In this document: in pieces, positions 1 through 12,160 of the stretch | Layout of the letters: every line of letters begins with the position of its first letter | How positions within the stretch are numbered: position 1 is the stretch's first letter | The notes under the pieces: generated by a model | Seen by the model: the letters and a program-made list of their open reading frames with translations, nothing else | Databases searched by the model: none | What the model was told of the DNA's origin: nothing | Assembly (NCBI RefSeq): GCF_037975245.1 | Contig: NC_092567.1 | Location: 24,436,376 to 24,500,375, forward strand | DNA from: Apostichopus japonicus | Lineage: Eukaryota > Echinodermata > Holothuroidea > Aspidochirotida > Stichopodidae | Length of the DNA stretch: 64,000 bases | Direction: 5' to 3' | Program-made: the position numbers and the translations under genes

Positions 1-202
1 ACAAGAGAGAGGAGGAGAGAAATTGTGGGAATCCATTAACTTTGCATAGTTTTTGTACCCTCGATGGAAAATGCTTTATCAACATAATCAATACCTTGTA
101 TTTTTGCCATATATTGGCTTCCAGTTATGTCAAAAAAATTGAATGAAAAAGTAATCAAATTGTAAACGATTTGTGCTAATAGGAAGCATTTCATTTTTTG
201 CA

Positions 203-223
203 GGGGTGGGGGTGGGGTGGGGG
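203..223 (+). repeat. G-quadruplex-type motif
   Basis: Four runs of four or five G separated by single T residues, meeting the classical four-G-run quadruplex pattern. Related C-rich (minus-strand G) stretches occur at 509-530 and 2681-2723. Confidence 0.6.
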
Positions 224-1863
224 TTAGCTACCTAATGAAGACAATGTATAATATTACTAATGTCGACGATGTGTCATCAAACTACAATATAAGGGTATAG
301 GCACTATTATTCTTAAACTATTACCATCACGCCGCCACAACTGTGCATATAATTTAAACGAAACAAATTCTTTTATTGAAAATGGCATTTTGGGGTTTAC
401 CTCGTCTCGGAGTTGGTCGCTAATTGGCTTAATAATTCAACAACAAAAATAAGTGAAATACAGTAAGAATAATATAATACAAAACCATTCATTTAAAAAC
501 TCTGCCTACCCCCTCCCCACCCCACCCCTCCGGATTACCAGCACCACCGCTGAACAGCAGAAAGAAAGCAATTCTAAAGTTGTGGCCTAATTCCCAGCAA
601 CCCGTCCCTGATTATTCCATCTTGAAATACTTAAATATATCACGATTTATCACAATGAACCACAACGGTATATCAATGTGCCATTACTTTATGTTGATGA
701 AAGTTGTCTTTTATATTTTTTAATGATGTATTATTGAGGCCGATCAAGGATGTGTTAGGAAAACGTTGAACAATCAATGTTTATAACATTTAGCCATGGG
801 CTATTGTAAGCGAGAGGGGTGCATGCCCCTGAACTGTTAAAGGGTGAACAGTGTGCTCTTGACATGGTCTATTGTGGGTCCTATTGTTCTACTAGTAACA
901 CCCTACCCCTTTTTTGTCCTATAGATGGGGTATAAGCCGTTTTGACACCTCCATAAATCCCTCGCAGTTACAAAACCCAATCGCTGAGAATCGATAACGC
1001 TATTGAAATATTCCTTTAGACGTTAATGTCCTATAATGTTTGCCAATGTTCGCTTGAAACTTATCTGACAGCCTTGGGGTGTGTCTAAAGCATTTAGAGA
1101 GGGACCTGAGAAATCAATAGAGAGTTGGTGATAGGGCCATTAAATGCATGAAGGGGTGCTTCTCGAGGCCACACAGATGCACCTATATACCACCCTACCT
1201 ATATAGTTTGTATACCAAGATATGTACCAGAAACCTTTATATATCGGTAAAGCTTTCTGCTTAGCGTTGTTTATAAGTTCATGTGATTATTTGTAGTGGC
1301 AATTATTATGTAGACACAACTTTTGTTACTTTACCATATTTGAATTCTTAAACAAATGGGTCACTGTTACGCTAGTCTGTAGTATATCTCAAATATTTGT
1401 TTAGCAGAATGCATTTTGAGACTGCCAAAAACGGAGGATACTTAATACAAACACCCCATCCCCCATCCCACAGCCCACCCAAAAAATAATCATAATAACA
1501 ATAAGAGAAGGTGAAATCCTACAAGAATCCAATTGAAGCTAAATCTCAATTGTCAAAAATTGGATACGTTGTTTGTCAACATTTCTGACCAGTGATTCAC
1601 TGAAGCATGGAGGTAAAACAGACCTACAGCCTGTGTGCACGGACAAGGGGAGAGAGAGTTGGGGGGGGGGGGTGTTGATAGAGGGGCAGAGTTTGAGACT
1701 ACCCTCTCACCATCCCCGACCCAACTGTACCTACGGTTAAAGCTTGCTCCTCATACCCCACCCCCTCTTCAACTTTAGCCAACCCTGGAGGAGGGGCCAG
1801 ACTGATGCCAACTTTTTCCTTTGATCGTTGCGTCCTAAAGGTTTCCTATATAATCATCAACAG

Positions 1864-1900
1864 TATAAATATATATATATATATATATAATATATATATA
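1864..1900. repeat. (TA)n microsatellite
   Basis: Nearly pure TA dinucleotides with one AA interruption. Confidence 0.9.
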
Positions 1901-2680
1901 GACATAGAGACGTAACTTGGGCACAGGCAAACAGTTTTAAGCTATGCGGTCAGTTCGAAATAAAAGGTTATGGAAAACGATAGTCCTTGTTACTTCACAA
2001 GGGGTACAAAATTGACAACCCATGTTCAATTATTGGTAAAGAAATTTGGTTTACAATTTCAATCGGAAATCGGTCTGCCTCGAGGCTTTTTACTTGAATT
2101 ACAACAAGGTAAAGTCAACAAGGTAATGTTGATCCGGTTTAGATTTTCTTGAATAAAGAATTTCTTGACAAGACGAGACAGAATGGTCAAGTTCAAAAAA
2201 AAAATGAATGAAATAAAGAAAGTAAGGAAGAAAGAATTGAAAAGAAAGAAGAAATTCTAGCGTCATCGTCAAAAGTCGTTGTACTTTTAACCAAGAAAAC
2301 CGTCTCCTTCCCATTACCTCTCCTGTATCGAATTATAAAGAAATCCTTTTTTTCGCTTTACTTTCTCAGAATGACTATTATTAACGTCGCACATTCCAAT
2401 GAAAATAAGTAGAATATTGTCAGGGCCGGAAATACCGATTTAACCCCAAAAATAATAATAATTATAAAAATATGAATTATTCTATTGAAATGTGGGACAT
2501 TTTCATTGTAAGGCAGGAAAGACGATTTAACTTGTAAAATTGAATCGATGATTTGATCCTAGCTTAATTTATGCCAGTAGGGAAAGTAGGGCAATACTTA
2601 TAACTCTGATTCCTTCTTTCTAACCTTTAAAATTTAACTCACCCTGCAATATTCTTTTTAACTTTATCCAACAACAGATT

Positions 2681-2723
2681 CCCCCTCACCCCCACCCCAC
2701 CCCACCCCCACCCCACACCACCC
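2681..2723 (-). repeat. C-rich tract, quadruplex-type on the minus strand
   Basis: Repeated CCCCAC units, about seven C-runs separated by single A or AT. On the Pax6 transcript strand this is G-rich and could form a quadruplex within the intron. Confidence 0.6.
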
Positions 2724-3350
2724 GCCGTTAACAAACAGAAGACAAAATAGTATTATGTTTGATGTAAGGTTTGATGGAGACGCTAAAATCGAGCGTGATT
2801 AGAAATTGATAACCAGGAACATTTCCTCTTTTGACAAAGAGAATATTTTCTGCGCAATCTGCGTAAAGTTTTGAAAGATCCATTTTAATTTTGCGTTCTT
2901 TCAACCCTCTCCTAACAAAAAGTAAATAAATAAATAAAATAACTCAAAACACAAGCAAAGCAGTACATATTGTGACAAAGTGTAAAGGAACGTTGAAATC
3001 AAATGTTATGAGGACTTGATCATTTTGACCCGTTTTTCTCCTTATAGGATTTGTATCAATGTTTTTGAAATTGCAAGCAAGTATATAATCTATATAATAT
3101 ACTTAGTCAAATAGGTGGGAGAATGGTGAGACAGCGAGGGGCAACAACCTCCCCACCCCCCCCCTTTCTCCCCAATTTCGTTTTATAAATATTTTTTATT
3201 GTCTATAGGGAAATGAATAACTATTCCGGAGAACAGAAACTTTCGCCTAGTTTGGTTTCTTTCCAACTCCGCCGAAACCGGATTTTTGTTTAGTTTTGTA
3301 ATTTCAACCATTTATGAATATTTTCATGCATCTTAATTTGATGAGATCTA

Positions 3351-3480
3351 TAAGAAGAGGAAGGGATTGAATAGGGAGAGGAGTGATTAGGGAAGGGATT
3401 GAGTAGGGAGGGGACGTGGGCAGGAGATGAGAATGGGGGGCACGGCGAGGAGAAGAGGAGGCGGAAGAGGGGAAGGGAAT
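3351..3480. repeat. Polypurine (minus-strand polypyrimidine) tract
   Basis: About 130 bases almost entirely A/G on the plus strand, with an internal near-repeat around AGGGATTGAATAGGGAG and AGGGATTGAGTAGGGAG. On the Pax6 transcript it is a long pyrimidine tract starting about 40 bases after the paired-domain exon donor and ending in CTTCTTATAG near 3349. That end resembles an acceptor, but the sequence after it does not encode the expected Pax6 continuation. Confidence 0.7.
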
Positions 3481-3517
3481 TTCGTCTATTCAAATAAAAG
3501 TATAAATCTCAACTTAC

Positions 3518-3864
3518 ACTTGGAATATTTTCCTGTGAGCAGACTTTCTCCGCTAAGAGTCTATCCCTTATTTCCCAGGCGAATATAGACGGGCACTCTC
3601 GTTTGTAATGTGCGATCCTTGTGACCACGTGCGGTGTCGCGACGCGAGGTTTACTGCCTCCGATTGCTCTCGGCCTGATGGAACCGGTCTCGTAATAACG
3701 TCCGAGAATTTTAGAAACACATCCATTGGACACTTGAAGGATACGGGAGATGTCACATGGGCGTGCACCAGAATGGGCCAATTCTACGATTTTTTGTCTG
3801 GTCGAATCTGGGAGAGGCCTGCCATTGACGAAAACACCACCGAGCTGATTTACTCCGCTGTGAC
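3518..3864 (-). CDS. Pax6: Pax6 paired-domain exon (internal coding exon)
   Basis: This exon encodes most of the DNA-binding paired domain of Pax6, the nuclear transcription factor of eye, brain and sensory development. Seen: 2 bases completing a split codon, then 115 codons running from [18 protein letters not shown] to ENIPS. It includes the PAI-subdomain helix [16 protein letters not shown], with the Ile/Gln/Asn set typical of Pax6, and [16 protein letters not shown] in the RED subdomain. A pyrimidine-rich acceptor ending CTGTAG precedes 3864, and a GTAAGT donor follows 3518. The flanking phases (1 and 0) are those of vertebrate PAX6. The last dozen or so residues of the domain (the VSSINRVLRNLA part in relatives) lie in a further exon not found here. 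Lineage differences from human include [11 protein letters not shown] and [11 protein letters not shown], all in or near the RED subdomain. The length of 347 equals human exons 5 plus 6. Pax2/5/8, Pax3/7 and Pax4 fit much less well. Confidence 0.97.
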
Positions 3865-4726
3865 CTACAGAGAGAGAGAAGAGAAATGCTATAAAAATAT
3901 GAAATATAATATAATGACAATAATAATAATTCTTTCTCTTTGGATTCTGGATAAAATTAACATTGGTGAATCATATCAATGGATCTCAGTTTTGACGTGA
4001 TAATGTTCCCGTCACGGTTCCAAGAAGGAAATATTCGTTAATTGACAGCAAACTTTGAACATTCATATTTTCAGAAACAAAAGCTCGGACACTCTATCAG
4101 AAAACGATATTTAACGGTATTTTTTGGCTCAAATGTTTATCAATTTTCAAAACAATTTCCAGCAATTTTATCTCTTTTTCAAACAATCCAGATATAATGA
4201 AAGATTATTCTTGCAGAAAAAAATCAAATCGAAAAGTATATAAGATAGCAATCTTAATTTAAATCTGCATAATTTATATTACCAGTTTTCCGGAGAGACA
4301 TACAAATATACATACAGACATTTACATAAATTCACCTCTGGTTTGCTGCATGGGGTACAGAATTTCCTGCACATGAAATGCTTAGTTTTTATACATTGAA
4401 AACACGGTTTCGTGAGCTACCGAAGTACCAATACACCCTTACAGTTTTTTTTAAAAACCTAAACGCAAATTCGCAGTCCTCTTAAATTGTTATGTTCTGT
4501 TACTCTCTCTATGGCGACAAAATGAAGCTCTCACCAGTGGAAATGAATCCGTGTACAATATATATATAAATATATAGTTGAAGTTTTCTCTCTCCGCTGA
4601 GACTAAATAATACAGCTGGCAAAATGAATCCAGAAATTCTGTGCAATTTTTATCCTTTTCAAAAATGCGAACTTTACCACAAGAACTTTTCAAGAAGCGT
4701 ATAGCTCCGGAAACTGAGATATGTAC

Positions 4727-4925
4727 TCAAAATTATCACTTCAAATTTGTAAGCCTTTTCTTAATAATCTCTATTCTTCTCGGATATTAATCTTCCGCGT
4801 GAAAAATGAAACTTTTTCCAAAATTTCAAGATTATCATTCACAAGTTTAAATCATTTTCGTAATAATCGCTAGTCTTCTCGGATACTAATCTTTCGCGCG
4901 AAAAATAAGACTTATTTTTCACGAG
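4727..4925. repeat. Diverged tandem duplication, 99-bp period
   Basis: Two copies offset by 99 bases, most obvious in CTTCTCGGATATTAATCTT (from 4776) and CTTCTCGGATACTAATCTT (from 4875), each followed by a CGCGYGAAAAAT segment. Non-coding and inside the large Pax6 intron. The copies carry several substitutions, so the duplication is not recent. Confidence 0.7.
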
Positions 4926-6000
4926 AAATTTAAATTCAGTGGAAAATTGTCATTCTAAAGATTCGTTAAAGTTAATTTACTTTGATAATAAAAAAAAAAA
5001 ACACCAAATTTATCCATTAGAAATAGTTGCATTACTCTTTTAGTATTTCATTCAAATTTCGCTTTTTGTTATGAAAATGAAAGAACACGACAGGGATAAT
5101 GCAATAATGAAATTAAACAAATTTCACTACAAAAAAAAAATGCTCCGAAATGAATTTCCTCTGTTTTAAAAATGACTTACAATTCAATCTTACATATATA
5201 CAAAACGGTAAAAAAAAATGAAAAAAAAGAGAGAAAAAAGTGAAGCTGTCTTTTACAAAATGATTCATTACACATCCAAAATGACTTTTTTTTATTCCTT
5301 TCCTGTTGTAATTAGCGCTTCCGAAGGAACAAAGGTAAAGAAACGAATACAGTTAACGTATTAAGTGTGGATATGATGGCCACGCATGGTCAGACAAACC
5401 CATTCAGTCCGTGTCTGGTATTTCCCTTTTCTCATCAACTTTGGCCCCAATCTTATCAAGTTTGTCTGGTCTTAAGAAAATGGGGTCTTAAATTCTTTTC
5501 CTATCAAAAGGTTAAAGCGGTTGTTTTTTAGTAATTTCTATTATTTTTTGTGGTTTTTTTTTTGTCTTCATCCTCCGACAACTGACAAAAACCACGACAC
5601 ATTATTTTTTCTTTATTTCTTTTTATTCGTTTCGATGTGTGAGTTGTGGATTATCTAATCGATATTCTTAGCGAAGTGTGCCAAGTCTTTAATGTTTAAA
5701 ACAGTTCAAAAAAGGAAAAAAGAAGACAAAAATACATGAATAAACTATATAGGTTTAGTCCTATATAATGAACCACACCTCTTATGTTAGTGTAGCATGC
5801 AAATAATAGATGAACTTGACGATTAAAAGAAGTATTTGAAAAGAAACAGAAATAACCCAACTCCTCCTCCCCCCCCCCCAAGTCACAGAACGGTGACGAA
5901 AGTTGACTGCAAATAGTTTGGTGACTTGCAATGACTCAAACACAAACCTAAATATTATCATAAGGTTATATGATCTACATATTTTAGGATGAGCAACATC

Positions 6001-6063
6001 CCTCCTCCCCCTCCCCCTCCCCTCCTCCTCCTCCAAACTCCCCTCCCCTCCCCCCCCCCCCCT
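6001..6063. repeat. Polypyrimidine tract
   Basis: Almost pure C and T (CCTCC and CCCCT units) ending in a run of about 13 C. Intronic low-complexity DNA, able in principle to form triplex structures. Confidence 0.8.
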
Positions 6064-7239
6064 TAACAGCGGATATAAACTATTACACTGTTTGTGAGAT
6101 ATTCTAGCTTAAAGTCCTATTCGGCGACTGATAAATCTGTGATGTCATAACACTAGGCTATGTGTATGAGTCCTCGTACTCGAAACCTAACATAGTTGCA
6201 TGTACTGGTACCCAGTCCCCATGAATTTGTACTCGTAAGAGGGGAATTTTTTTGATATAGCGTAGACACTAGTAAAATTTTTCCTTTTTATTGATACACT
6301 GTCAGGGACAAATATTAAAAAAAAATGTCAAACCAGACAAACATTTTTGTAGAAAGATTACAAGACTATGGAAAATATGTTTATCATTGAAATAAAAAAT
6401 AAATAAAAACTGGTGAAACATATTCGATTACAATTTTAAATTCCAACACCACTGTTACCTTCTTTCCTATATTTCTCATTCTTGCATCGTGTTGCTTAAG
6501 TTAACCCTTTCCTCTTATAATTCCACGATTTTTACTTTCCATTAAACAAGGTCGACAATTATTTAAAAAAAAGGTAGTATTAAGATATAATCGACATTCA
6601 AGTAAATAAGTCATGTATATATAGAAAAATTGTAAACATTTGTCCTCTATCGAATTTGGAAAAGTCCGATCAAAAATGATCTTATTATTTCGCTTCAAGA
6701 AAGTAACCAAATATCGCCGCTTTACCACCTTCGCCCCCAATATTTCTGCTATATATACCACCATGCCATACACCCTTGTGATATAGCTCTGAACTAAACC
6801 GTATTGATTACCTAGCAGGTAAACTGTTCAGTCGTGTAATTATTGCAACAGATAAATTTTTCGAGTCAGTAATTAGATATAATAGATATTTGTCAAAGAT
6901 GAATGATTTTTTGTTCCAGCTTGTAGATTTATTTCTATTGTTCGGATAGAATAATTTAATCTTCTGATAACAAAAAAAAGGTGTAACCAAAAATAGTATT
7001 GACATATAAAAAATGTCAAAAAGTTAAAAAGTTTGATAAAATTTTGCAGATTCATGCATATTTGACGAGTCTGTGTGTATCGCGGATTCATGTTGTGACC
7101 TAAAACTTATTTCATACTTAATTGTGGATGTTTTTTCGTCTGAGCGATTTTGCGTTCCATGAGTACGACGACATTCTTTCAGAATAAAATATAGAAAGGG
7201 CATACAAGTCTTTGCAATCAACAGATTATCCTTCTTAAT

Positions 7240-7610
7240 CTCGGATAATGTTAATGTTAAGCGAGAGATGGTACATTGCAATTTAGTAATCATAGATGTA
7301 TTCGAGTAATTGAACATACATTATGAATAATCATAAGCTTCCAATCCTTGAGCAATGAAAAAACATAATCATAAATTGAAAATCTATAATTACAATAGAA
7401 ACACTTGCAATCGAGAAACAATGGCTTTCTACAATATGACAGCCGCAATCACAAATCGAAAAAAAAACCACTGCAATAAAAATCACTCATTTGTAATCGA
7501 ATTCGAGTAATCGCATAATTTACAATCGAACATTTACACATAATCGCAATCATAAGCAATCCATTACTTAATTGACCAATCAGTAAAACAATCGAGCAAC
7601 TGTAATCATT
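7240..7610. other. Intronic stretch dense in (T/C)AATC motifs
   Basis: At least fourteen copies of TAATC or CAATC, often as AATCG, in about 370 bases, with irregular spacing and no clear tandem unit. The TAATC core is bound by K50-class homeodomains such as Otx/Bicoid (established knowledge). Low-complexity drift is the alternative. It lies in the Pax6 intron with no coding potential. Confidence 0.35.
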
Positions 7611-9864
7611 TAGAAACAGGTTTAACATATTTGTTTTTGTATATAATTTAGTGTCAAAGGTCATGTGATTGGTCAGTTTTCAAGTTTCTTTAAGTTTATT
7701 AAAAATCCAGTTTAAATACATGAAAGTACATCCTTATAAATTTGTATGTAAGAACATAGTTTAGAGTTATAAGGTTAAAAGAGTGTGTGAACCCGTACCC
7801 TAAGAAATTAACCGATGCCTCTGTGCTGAAGAGGAGAGGGGAGTGGGGGGGGGTGGGTAGAAATAAAATATGAACTATCTCAGTTGGAAAGCAGACCAGC
7901 GTGATTGGGGAAAGGGGTGGGGAAAAGGAGGGAACATGGGGTGTGGTAAAGGAGGGGATAAGGGGAGAAGATGTGAGAAAGATTGTTTAAGTTACTTGTG
8001 TAAAAATCATTTGAACTATCTTGCTTGCTCAACGTTCTCTTAACAAACTATAATATTGTACGCGTACTTACAATACATCCTTGTAGATTTCCTAATTCCT
8101 TGTATCATTTATCTCCATTTCTACTAATTTCATATCTTAGTGTCTAGTTACTAACCTTTGACCTCCCACCCACACAAAGGCGAAACCTCTCGGTCGATTT
8201 ATCAATCAAAATGGTTGATGCCAAATAACTTTTAGTAAATTTCATCTCTACCTTTCTTGTTTATTTTTTCTTCTTTATTTACTTTTTAAATATATCAGCG
8301 TCTATATTAAATTATACTCTTAACTATTCAAATCCTTTTAACCAAAAGCTATTTGAACTCTTTCCTCATCTTTTCATTTTCTACAACATTGAAGTTTCTT
8401 AGAGCCGTTAAGAGCTTAACTGGCTAATTAAACCATCAAACGACATTGCAGCTAAAATGTATTTACCTACAGTTGATTCACTTTATACAAACAGAACTAT
8501 ACTAAAACGTGCTCAATTGATTGCCCAATTCCAAACTAAACATGATGCCCAATGAACCGACATATTGTTGAACTGTTATCCCCCCCCCCCAAGGAAGAAA
8601 AAGATAAAAAGAGAAAAGAATTAACATATACTCACTGACAGTGTCAAACAACTGTATATAACTAGTTATTCTTTGACTAAATGGAGACATAATTAATTAG
8701 GAACGCGTGCAAGCGCCTACCGCACCTATAATAATTGTCATAATATATAGATCAGCCTAGCGTTAAGTATGAAATTCATCACATCTCATTTTGAGCTTGT
8801 CAGTCAGACAATATCGTTGTCGGCTTTTGTTTTGCAGTCACCTTCCATCCTTTCTTCCCATTTTTCTTTTCATTTATTTATTTATTTAGTTAGTTATTTG
8901 TTGAATGGAAACTTGTACTGTACTTAATGTAACATTGTTAGGGCGTTCTCGCCTGTTAATTACTTAGATGATACCAAGCAGCAGAAAGAAGGCTATGGTT
9001 CGTTCAAAGTCGGCATTTGCTTGTAACTTGTAAGTACAAGGGTATTATCGTATGCATGATGGGGGTTCTTACTTATGATTGTCTAGATGTGGTGATAAGG
9101 CTCATCAATCAAAGGGAGGCGATCACATGCAGCCAAAAAAATAAAAGTCAACGTTTTCTAGAAGTTTCATTCACAAATTAAAAAGAGAGAGAAAAAAAAA
9201 TAATAATAATGTGAAGAACAATTTTAAATAATCGTGAGCGGTTATTTCTTTGGATAACGATCTAACAAATAGAGTACCCCATAAGGATTTGAAAATGATA
9301 AAGGCCAAGAAGAAATGGGGGGGGGGGTGATGATTCAATTAATGGTAGAAATAATGAGTAAATTTTTGAAACTTAAAATAAATTGATAACATTTACAAAA
9401 TTCATGATTTCTTTTTGGTCGTTTTAAAGAAAAACCAAAGTACAGATGAAAACGAAGTATGATAGTAAATATTGGGAGTAACTTAAAATTTGAAAAAAAA
9501 AAGAAATAATGCAAAGCTCAGAAAGGTCACCGAGATAAGATGGTATCGTTAATTATGGACGAATGGAATATTTTGAACATATGGCCGGAAACCTTTGATG
9601 GAGGCTGTCGGTTTTTTGGCTACGCAGATCCACCAGGAATACATGTTATGCTTTTTTAATGTTGGGTGTGGGGGGGGGGGAGGAGGTGAAGAAAAGGGGG
9701 TGTCTGAACCAACATCTCTCCCTTGAACAATTATTTTATTATAATAAATCAAAGCACAAATCTTTAAGGTGAACGTAACGTGTGGATTGGTAGTGGTGGT
9801 TAGGTGGGAGTGGGGGGGGGGGGGTGATAGATTGATGGTGTGTATCTTCAAATGCCTATCAGAT

Positions 9865-9915
<51 letters not shown>
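9865..9915. repeat. (TA)n microsatellite
   Basis: About 50 bases of alternating TA with one C interruption, preceded by a poly-G run at 9811-9822. Confidence 0.9.
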
Positions 9916-9917
<2 letters not shown>

Positions 9918-11489
9918 TTTAGAAATGGTAAAATTGATTGCTACCTATGACGTCATATTGGTCGATTAGATAAACACTCAAGCTATACAAACAATTTATC
10001 CAAATTTTCAATCAAACCTATTCAAACAGAGCTATACTAGAGAAGTGTACCATTATCAGCAATGCCAACACAAATGGAAAGAGTATGTATAGTGCAAATA
10101 AATTAAAGGGACCACGACTCATGTTTGAAATGTTATGAGTGTCAGGGTTGGGCTGCGGAATGCAGGTGTCCTACCAATGCCTCGTGGTGTTTAAAATTGC
10201 CACTTGTGACTGTACCACTCCTATAAAACTCACTGATGTGAAAACCATCGAGGGTACAGCAGTAGGCTATGACCTCACTCCCACCAATTTCTCCCGATGT
10301 CGGGGTCCTGAATTTGTCCAAGAAAAGCGACAAAACTTAAACAAAGATACACCATGCGACAAATTAATTTATCTGTATAAGATCCAAACATTTGCTTTAA
10401 AGAAAATTTTCTTTTAAAAATAATCACTATAATTTTAAGAGATCGATTTGCTCAAAGTGAGAATGCATTATCATTGTTATCCTATAGAACATATATCCAA
10501 CATTGTTCGTCTCGAATATGCACTTTGTCACCCTCCCCCCAAAAAGATTCAAAGTTGTTCGACTTCCATTTCATTACATGGAATACAGTTGACTAATTCT
10601 ATCTAATAAATCACATTGCATATGGATTCTTTGTATATGGATTACATCGATCAGCATCGATTGATATTATTTCTGAAAACCAACTATAAATACTTCATAA
10701 TAATATTGCCATATAGTTTGTCATAGCTTTCATTCAGACTCAGAGCTGTATCATCTATAAGCTCCACGACACACACGTTCAACAAAAGGAAACATCATCT
10801 CTTATCAGCCTTTTTGTCTTCCCGAGAAAAAAAAACCAAAACATAAATCTAATTTAAATATAACTTTCGGGACTTGTGTTTGTATCTCTTTGTCGTCCAA
10901 CGGCAAGGTTGATTACCTGGGCGATAAGTGCAAGCTGGCGACGTGAGGATTCTAGGGGCCAAAAGAGGGTGGTACCTCTAGATAACGTTCGCGCGGAACA
11001 TATCAGCTTGTATACATGTATATACATATGTTTATATCTTTACATTTAGTAAAATCAAATAAATTAGTGGGAAGTATGCTAGACTGGATTAAATTTGGTA
11101 ATGGAACACGGCGAGCAAAACCTTACCACGTTACCTTTCGAAAAATATTAAGACACTTTCTTAAAATTATTTAGACCGTGTGCTGTTCTCAAAGCCTGAT
11201 GGGTTGACTATAAATCTGTTCATTTCTTACTTTAATTTATTCAATTCTTTAATACTCTTTCTTTCTTTCTTTCGTTTTCTTTTCTTTTCCTTTTTTTGCT
11301 GGCTTCCTTTCTTTTCTTTCTAATGATGATTAATGGGAAGAAAAACATTTTCAAAGTCACTTGGATTAACTATCACAACTTTTCTATAAAAATGTATCTT
11401 GCTTCAGTGATTTGCTATCCTCCTTTGCAGTATATCGCAATTGACAATTCCATTTCCGTGCTATAGTGTGAATGCATACATATTTTCGT

Positions 11490-11563
11490 GTATATACATA
11501 GATATATGTATACACATATATGTATATATATATATGTGTTTTATTATATATATATATATATAT

Positions 11564-11610
<47 letters not shown>

Positions 11611-11611
11611 C

Positions 11612-11642
<31 letters not shown>

Positions 11643-11665
11643 ACTCTTTATATATATATATATCT

Positions 11666-11717
<52 letters not shown>
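11490..11717. repeat. Long compound (TA)n microsatellite
   Basis: About 230 bases of TA dinucleotides interrupted by TG, CA and short CTCTTTA segments. The open frames here, rich in Tyr-Ile repeats on both strands, follow purely from the dinucleotide repeat and are not genes. Confidence 0.95.
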
Positions 11718-11720
<3 letters not shown>

Positions 11721-11971
11721 CAACACTCGTGTGTATACTATGCATAGTAGATATTTTTGCGTGTGGTTGTTCGCAAGTTTCTGAAAAGCTCAGTTTTTAA
11801 TTTTGCATGATGTAAATGTCGGTGTACTTGAACACACCATACTGTTATTTACCGCAAGATTTCCACACTGACCCTGAGAAATGCTTTGTAAAATGTCTCT
11901 TTACTTTTTTTTCCCTTCTTCTTTCTTCTTTCTCCCTATGCACCTTAATATTTTAAACCCTTGATTTCTTA

Positions 11972-12160
11972 ATGAAAAGTCCTTCCCCGGCGTTCGCCCG
12001 CTCGGCGAGTTCGCCCGTACACGAGATTACTAACACGTATCAAGCACTACTACGCTATCCTATGGAGACACAGACGAATCCCACGAGACAAGCACGCGCA
12101 TTACGACCCAATACGCGCCATCCTCGCATGCGAGGGTCAAAACTCCTAACGCATAGACTT
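11972..12160. other. CpG-rich, C/A-skewed patch
   Basis: A locally GC-rich stretch with many CpG dinucleotides in otherwise AT-rich intron, including GGCGTTCGCCCGCTCGGCG and a 14-base palindrome CCTCGCATGCGAGG at about 12122-12135. The plus strand is strongly C and A rich with little G-run content. A 68-codon open frame (11972-12178) spans it, but the peptide matches nothing I know and has no clear splice sites. It could be an inserted element or a small CpG island. Confidence 0.4.

Larger units (their letters stand above)
1..3517 (-). other. Pax6: Start of the next Pax6 intron, continuing off the left edge
   Basis: Sequence downstream (minus strand) of the paired-domain exon. I looked for the exon that should encode the rest of the paired domain (VSSINRVLRNLA in relatives) and for homeodomain residues, and did not find them, so the intron appears to exceed 3.5 kb. 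It holds G-rich or C-rich runs near 205, 510, 1660, 2690 and 3150, a (TA)n run at 1864-1900, and a long purine tract at 3351-3480 just past the donor. Short open frames here have no coding character. Confidence 0.6.

Noticed and set aside
1-3517. Search for the remaining Pax6 paired-domain tail and homeodomain exons
   Set aside because: No minus-strand segment encoding INRVLRNL-type or homeodomain residues was found; they must lie outside the window.
3608-4000. 130-codon open frame on the plus strand across the Pax6 exon
   Set aside because: It is the antisense shadow of the paired-domain exon and runs on into its acceptor and intron; the minus strand carries the recognisable protein.
10107-10340. 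Possible repeat element or exon with open frames on both strands
   Set aside because: GC-richer than its flanks and beginning AAAGGGACCACGACTCATG, but no second copy in the window and no recognised protein.
11441-11800. Open frames rich in Tyr-Ile repeats on both strands (similar ones at 15.6, 48.8, 52.8 and 61.2 kb)
   Set aside because: Direct products of (TA)n dinucleotide repeats.
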